Shown: positions 60,834-64,000 of the stretch, piece after piece
Numbering within the stretch: the first letter of the stretch is position 1
Layout of the letters: every line of letters begins with the position of its first letter
Made by a program: the position numbers and the translations under genes
Notes under the pieces: generated by a model
The model's input: the letters and a program-made list of their open reading frames with translations, nothing else
Databases searched by the model: none
What the model was told of the DNA's origin: nothing
DNA from: Bacillota bacterium
Lineage (GTDB): Bacteria > Bacillota > Clostridia > Lachnospirales > CAG-274
NCBI GenBank assembly: GCA_017460805.1
Contig: JAFUAF010000047.1
Coordinates: 1 to 64,000 of the forward strand
Direction of reading: 5' to 3'
Length of the DNA: 64,000 bases

Positions 60834-63800
60834 TCTTTGTTCTCCTCATCTTTTTCCTTTTCACAAGGAAATTTTATCTTTTCGTTCTGTACTTTCTGCA
60901 ATACCATAAGCGCATCGTTTGCGGTCAGCTTGTCATCATCATCAACGTCAATAAATATATACCATTCACTCTCCTTCTTTTTGAAGATGGGCATTTCATA
61001 TTTTTCGTCAAGCACAAGCTGCATGATACAAGTGGCATCCGCCGCCGTAATTTTGCCGTCCGCATCCGCATCGCCGTATGTTATCTTTATCAAAAACGCT
61101 TTAAGCGCGCTGCTGCCCGCATAGTCCTCATGGTCGTTGCCTATAATGTCTTTTGAAAGTTCTTTATCCGTAAATATCGTTGCAATGCCCGTACTTACGC
61201 CGTTTGCATATAAAACTCCGTCTTTTGCGGTCAGTTTTATACCGTTTTTGGCATCATTTGTGACTACGGGAAGCGCCAAAAGACTGCCTTCAATATCTTC
61301 TCTGCACAGATATTCGTGCTCTTTGTCGGATAAGAAAACTTTATCCAATTCGCCCTCTTTAAGGTACTGCGAATTATCCTTGCTGTAATTTTGTATATCA
61401 TCGCAGACAAGACCGTATATTTTTACATTGTCGCTTATCGTCTTTGACGGCTTTTCACTGCTGTCCTTTGCAGAAGCGGTATTGCCGAGGGCGATACAGT
61501 TTACAAGCGTACATTGCGCACCGTTTACGGCATTGACGGAAAGCTTTGTATACTTGTTCACATTGGCACACAAAGTGGAATTTACCATATTCATCCTGCC
61601 GCCGTTTATATAAAGCGTACCGCTTGATGATTTGTTGCCCCAGAATGTACAGCCCAGTATATCGAGAGCGGAGTTGTCCGCATAAACAGCGCTGCCGTAT
61701 GCCGCTTCACAGCCGTCAAATGTACAGTTTTTAAGGATAACATTCGAGTTGTGTGCCGCTACGACACCGCCTGCCGTGCCTGTCCTGCAAACATAAAAGT
61801 TGCAGTTTTCGATATTCGCGGCTGCATCTTCAAGGCAAATGATCGCTTTGCCGTCATAATAATCGTCACCTACGATATTGATACCCGATAAGTTTAACCC
61901 CGCTCCTTTTTTAACGCTGAAAAGCGTCTCTCTTACACGCATATTCACAGCCGAGGGGATATTTTTGTAAACACGTTCTTCGTTGCCCTCGTACTTTACG
62001 GTTATCTTCTTGGTCACTTCTATGGGAGTGTTCACATATATGCTGTCCAACTCGTCTGAAATAACTATGACATCGCCGTCCTCTGCCGCATTTACCGCCT
62101 CTCTCAGCGAAGTCGTACTGTCATATTCATCGACATCATCATATAAAGTATTAACTATGAGGGAACGGGCTTTTTTTACATATATCTTGCACACCTCGGT
62201 CAACGCATACCCGTCGGCATAATCAACACCCGCGCTTACTTCATAAGAGCCCAAAAGTTCCTTCGTCCAGCTGTCTGCGGTAATTTCCGTCCTGCCCGGT
62301 TCAAAGGTATAACTTCCGACCCTGCCTATCTCTTGAATGAGTTCTGATGAGTTCGCGTGCTTTGCCCAAAGGTAAACATCGCCTTTTACGGCGGCATTGC
62401 CCGTGTTTATCACATAAAATTTGATTTTTTCGCCCTCATTGAGTTTTTTCGCCTGTGAGGGAACGTAAAAATCGGAAAGCTTTCCGTTATTTTTGTCGGC
62501 TTCTATATAGAGTGACTTGCCGTCCGTCCACTTGCCGATGATATTTGCCTGCGGCTTGCTGTTATTGCCCACACGCACCCTTACAAACAATCTGCCGCCC
62601 GGGTTATCTATCTTATAAGATGCTTTCAGACCGCCGTTTTCCGTACAGTATTTTGTCCATTCTTCGTTTTCCGCCGCTTTCGTATAAACGGTATAATCCG
62701 CATCCTCGCCGTAGACCTGTTTAAGCAGGTCAATGCCTTTAAGATCGAGGTTGAGCCAAAAGCCGCTCTCACTCTCACCCGTAACATCACACCCAAGAGA
62801 GAGCTGAGCCTTATCCAAACCCGTATCTATATAATGAAGCGGAAAATCACGCGTATTATCGCCGTAATATGCCTCTTTTATTTTTTTATCGCCGTTTACG
62901 GTTACCCTTGCGGTATAATCGCCGACAGGCAAAGCGGGCAAAGTAAACGAGGGTGTATCCGCCCTGAATACCTCTTTATTTGTCTTATTGTCAAAAACGA
63001 CCGTATTTATTGCAACTTTATTTTCATCGATAACAGGGTCGGACGCCCTTGTTGCATCCGTAAAATCGACCTGCATTTTTATTTCTTCCCCCGCAAGCTT
63101 GTACGGATAAGCACCGAGGTGAGGATCAAATTCCGTCCTGTCGTGAAGAAGTACGGGAACAAGGTTATGATCGGTCACAGCATCCTTTGTGGACTCGGGA
63201 TCGGTCTCCTTTTCACAGCTGTCGCTGTAAGGAAGCAAAGCCGTATAATCACTTAAAACACAGGTGTGTCCGTCAAAATCAATGTAACTGCCCGAAAAGG
63301 CTATGCTGTCATGGCCGTCATCGCTGTATTTGCCGACTTGCGCCAGCTGAAGCATATTTTGTGTTCTGTTGCGGTAGGCAAAGCCGTCATTCGTCTCGTA
63401 ATCATTGTTGTCGCAGAACAAAATGGCTTTTATAACGCCGTTTTTATCCGTAACGCTGCCCCAGTATGTCAGGGCGTGAGCACTGCTGTCCTTTTTGTTT
63501 GCATCCTTTATGATCTCCACACCAAATGAAACGCCGCAGTTTGCGCGAAGATAGTCCTGCATTTCGTACAGACCCACGCTGCCCTCCGTATTGAAATATC
63601 TGCTTCTGATAAAATTGCCCGGAGCATAATCTTTCAGATAGCCGCCGCTGTTTCCCGAACGCCAGCCTTTTCCCGAATTACTGTCGTAAACGCCGCCGCT
63701 GAAAAACCAGTAAAGACCCGTTTTTTCATGGCCGCCCGTGTTTGTATGCTCGTTCTGAAATACGTCAAACACCTCGTCCTCGCCGGCAAAGCCCGCTTTT

Positions 63801-64000
63801 TGTGCCCAGCCCGAATAATGCAGGATATTGGAAACTGCGGCAGCCCAGCACATTGAGTCGTCGCCGCTCACGCCCTCTTCGCCTTTTTTATCCGCATCTA
63901 TAAATTCCAGATCGTCTATCTCGAATTTTTGACCGTCAAGCTTTGCTTCCGCAAGCTTCGTTTTTATGGTCTCTATATTGCTTTTGCTAAGACCCGCGAT
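60830..64000 (-). CDS. Secreted IdeS-like cysteine protease / CSLREA beta-helix protein with dockerin (N terminus outside window)
   Basis: The frame is open to the window edge; at least 1056 residues are visible. I number from the GTG at 63871. A cysteine-protease domain (about 1-215) has [16 protein letters not shown] (Cys8), [10 protein letters not shown] (His132) and FCDNNDY (about 153-159), with the order and look of IdeS/Mac (C66) peptidases. Then CARDB-like adhesion segments (about 240-345 and 470-565), a CSLREA motif ([12 protein letters not shown] near 586-597), a beta-helix to about 830, and a dockerin at about 925-1000 ([16 protein letters not shown] and [14 protein letters not shown]). 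It should be secreted and could bind a cohesin. Its stop overlaps the lepA start by 4 bp. Confidence 0.85.
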   Translation of the reverse strand: MAGLSKSNIETIKTKLAEAKLDGQKFEIDDLEFIDADKKGEEGVSGDDSMCWAAAVSNILHYSGWAQKAGFAGEDEVFDVFQNEHTNTGGHEKTGLYWFFSGGVYDSNSGKGWRSGNSGGYLKDYAPGNFIRSRYFNTEGSVGLYEMQDYLRANCGVSFGVEIIKDANKKDSSAHALTYWGSVTDKNGVIKAILFCDNNDYETNDGFAYRNRTQNMLQLAQVGKYSDDGHDSIAFSGSYIDFDGHTCVLSDYTALLPYSDSCEKETDPESTKDAVTDHNLVPVLLHDRTEFDPHLGAYPYKLAGEEIKMQVDFTDATRASDPVIDENKVAINTVVFDNKTNKEVFRADTPSFTLPALPVGDYTARVTVNGDKKIKEAYYGDNTRDFPLHYIDTGLDKAQLSLGCDVTGESESGFWLNLDLKGIDLLKQVYGEDADYTVYTKAAENEEWTKYCTENGGLKASYKIDNPGGRLFVRVRVGNNSKPQANIIGKWTDGKSLYIEADKNNGKLSDFYVPSQAKKLNEGEKIKFYVINTGNAAVKGDVYLWAKHANSSELIQEIGRVGSYTFEPGRTEITADSWTKELLGSYEVSAGVDYADGYALTEVCKIYVKKARSLIVNTLYDDVDEYDSTTSLREAVNAAEDGDVIVISDELDSIYVNTPIEVTKKITVKYEGNEERVYKNIPSAVNMRVRETLFSVKKGAGLNLSGINIVGDDYYDGKAIICLEDAAANIENCNFYVCRTGTAGGVVAAHNSNVILKNCTFDGCEAAYGSAVYADNSALDILGCTFWGNKSSSGTLYINGGRMNMVNSTLCANVNKYTKLSVNAVNGAQCTLVNCIALGNTASAKDSSEKPSKTISDNVKIYGLVCDDIQNYSKDNSQYLKEGELDKVFLSDKEHEYLCREDIEGSLLALPVVTNDAKNGIKLTAKDGVLYANGVSTGIATIFTDKELSKDIIGNDHEDYAGSSALKAFLIKITYGDADADGKITAADATCIMQLVLDEKYEMPIFKKKESEWYIFIDVDDDDKLTANDALMVLQKVQNEKIKFPCEKEKDEENKD

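Overview
The window reads as a chromosome segment of a gut-type Clostridia (Firmicutes), about 45% GC by eye. Evidence: GGAGG-type ribosome binding sites, TTG/GTG starts on several genes, SLH surface anchoring, an OmpR two-component pair, MetNIQ, RbgA, PcrA/YerC, RsmE/PrmA, and many extracellular pectin enzymes with poly-serine linkers. It resembles pectin specialists of the Monoglobus/Oscillospirales kind, but that placement is inference. Almost every gene lies on the minus strand.

Layout. 1-890: end of an unidentified plus-strand gene, an inverted-repeat-bounded non-coding element, and tRNA-Trp. 0.9-4.1 kb: a secreted SLH protein carrying one cohesin-like domain. 4.3-9.7 kb: PHP phosphatase-yerC-pcrA operon, rbgA, a 40-residue ORF and proB. 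9.7-14.8 kb: a 1294-residue PL9 pectate lyase inserted between cca and proB. 14.9-20.3 kb: tRNA-Pro, a YoeB-type toxin-antitoxin pair, a PAP2/flavodoxin pair, a DtxR-like regulator with a ZIP metal transporter, and two tandem MerR regulators. 20.3-22.4 kb: an SCP2-like protein, a lipoprotein and a TPR protein. 22.5-35.3 kb: PL1 pectate lyase, a GGDEF protein, a CDF transporter, an acyl-ACP thioesterase, a PL9 pectate lyase and a CE8 pectin methylesterase with a C-terminal dockerin. 35.5-40.4 kb: response regulator, histidine kinase, prmA (frameshifted), rsmE and a cysteine desulfurase. 40.5-43.1 kb: WG-repeat lipoprotein, small membrane protein and a hypothetical. 43.1-49.8 kb: Nudix hydrolase plus hemL, hemB, cobA-hemD, hemC, sirC and hemA. 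49.8-52.3 kb: metNIQ. 52.5-58.3 kb: two tandem exported paralogues, a metallophosphoesterase, a copper-amine-oxidase-N-like surface protein and a membrane protein. 58.4-64 kb: a 33-residue hydrophobic peptide, a 69-bp tandem repeat, lepA, and the 3' part of a dockerin-bearing IdeS-like protease.

How it may work together. The SLH protein would sit on the cell wall and offer a cohesin. Two secreted proteins in the window end in type I-like dockerins: the CE8 methylesterase and the IdeS-like/CSLREA protein. CE8 de-esterifies pectin, which exposes substrate for the Ca-dependent PL1 and PL9 lyases. Those lyases lack dockerins and carry poly-Ser linkers, ricin-like lectin domains and an unassigned repeated module. 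The main hypothesis is therefore a small, dispersed cellulosome-like pectin system. The cohesin-dockerin pairing is inferred from sequence only. Other items worth attention: an A7 slippery run that splits prmA, a strong palindrome over the ZIP promoter that may be the operator of the adjacent DtxR-like regulator, a gene whose C terminus has been replaced by a structured repeat, and tandem repeats rich in GCGAAGC mini-hairpins.
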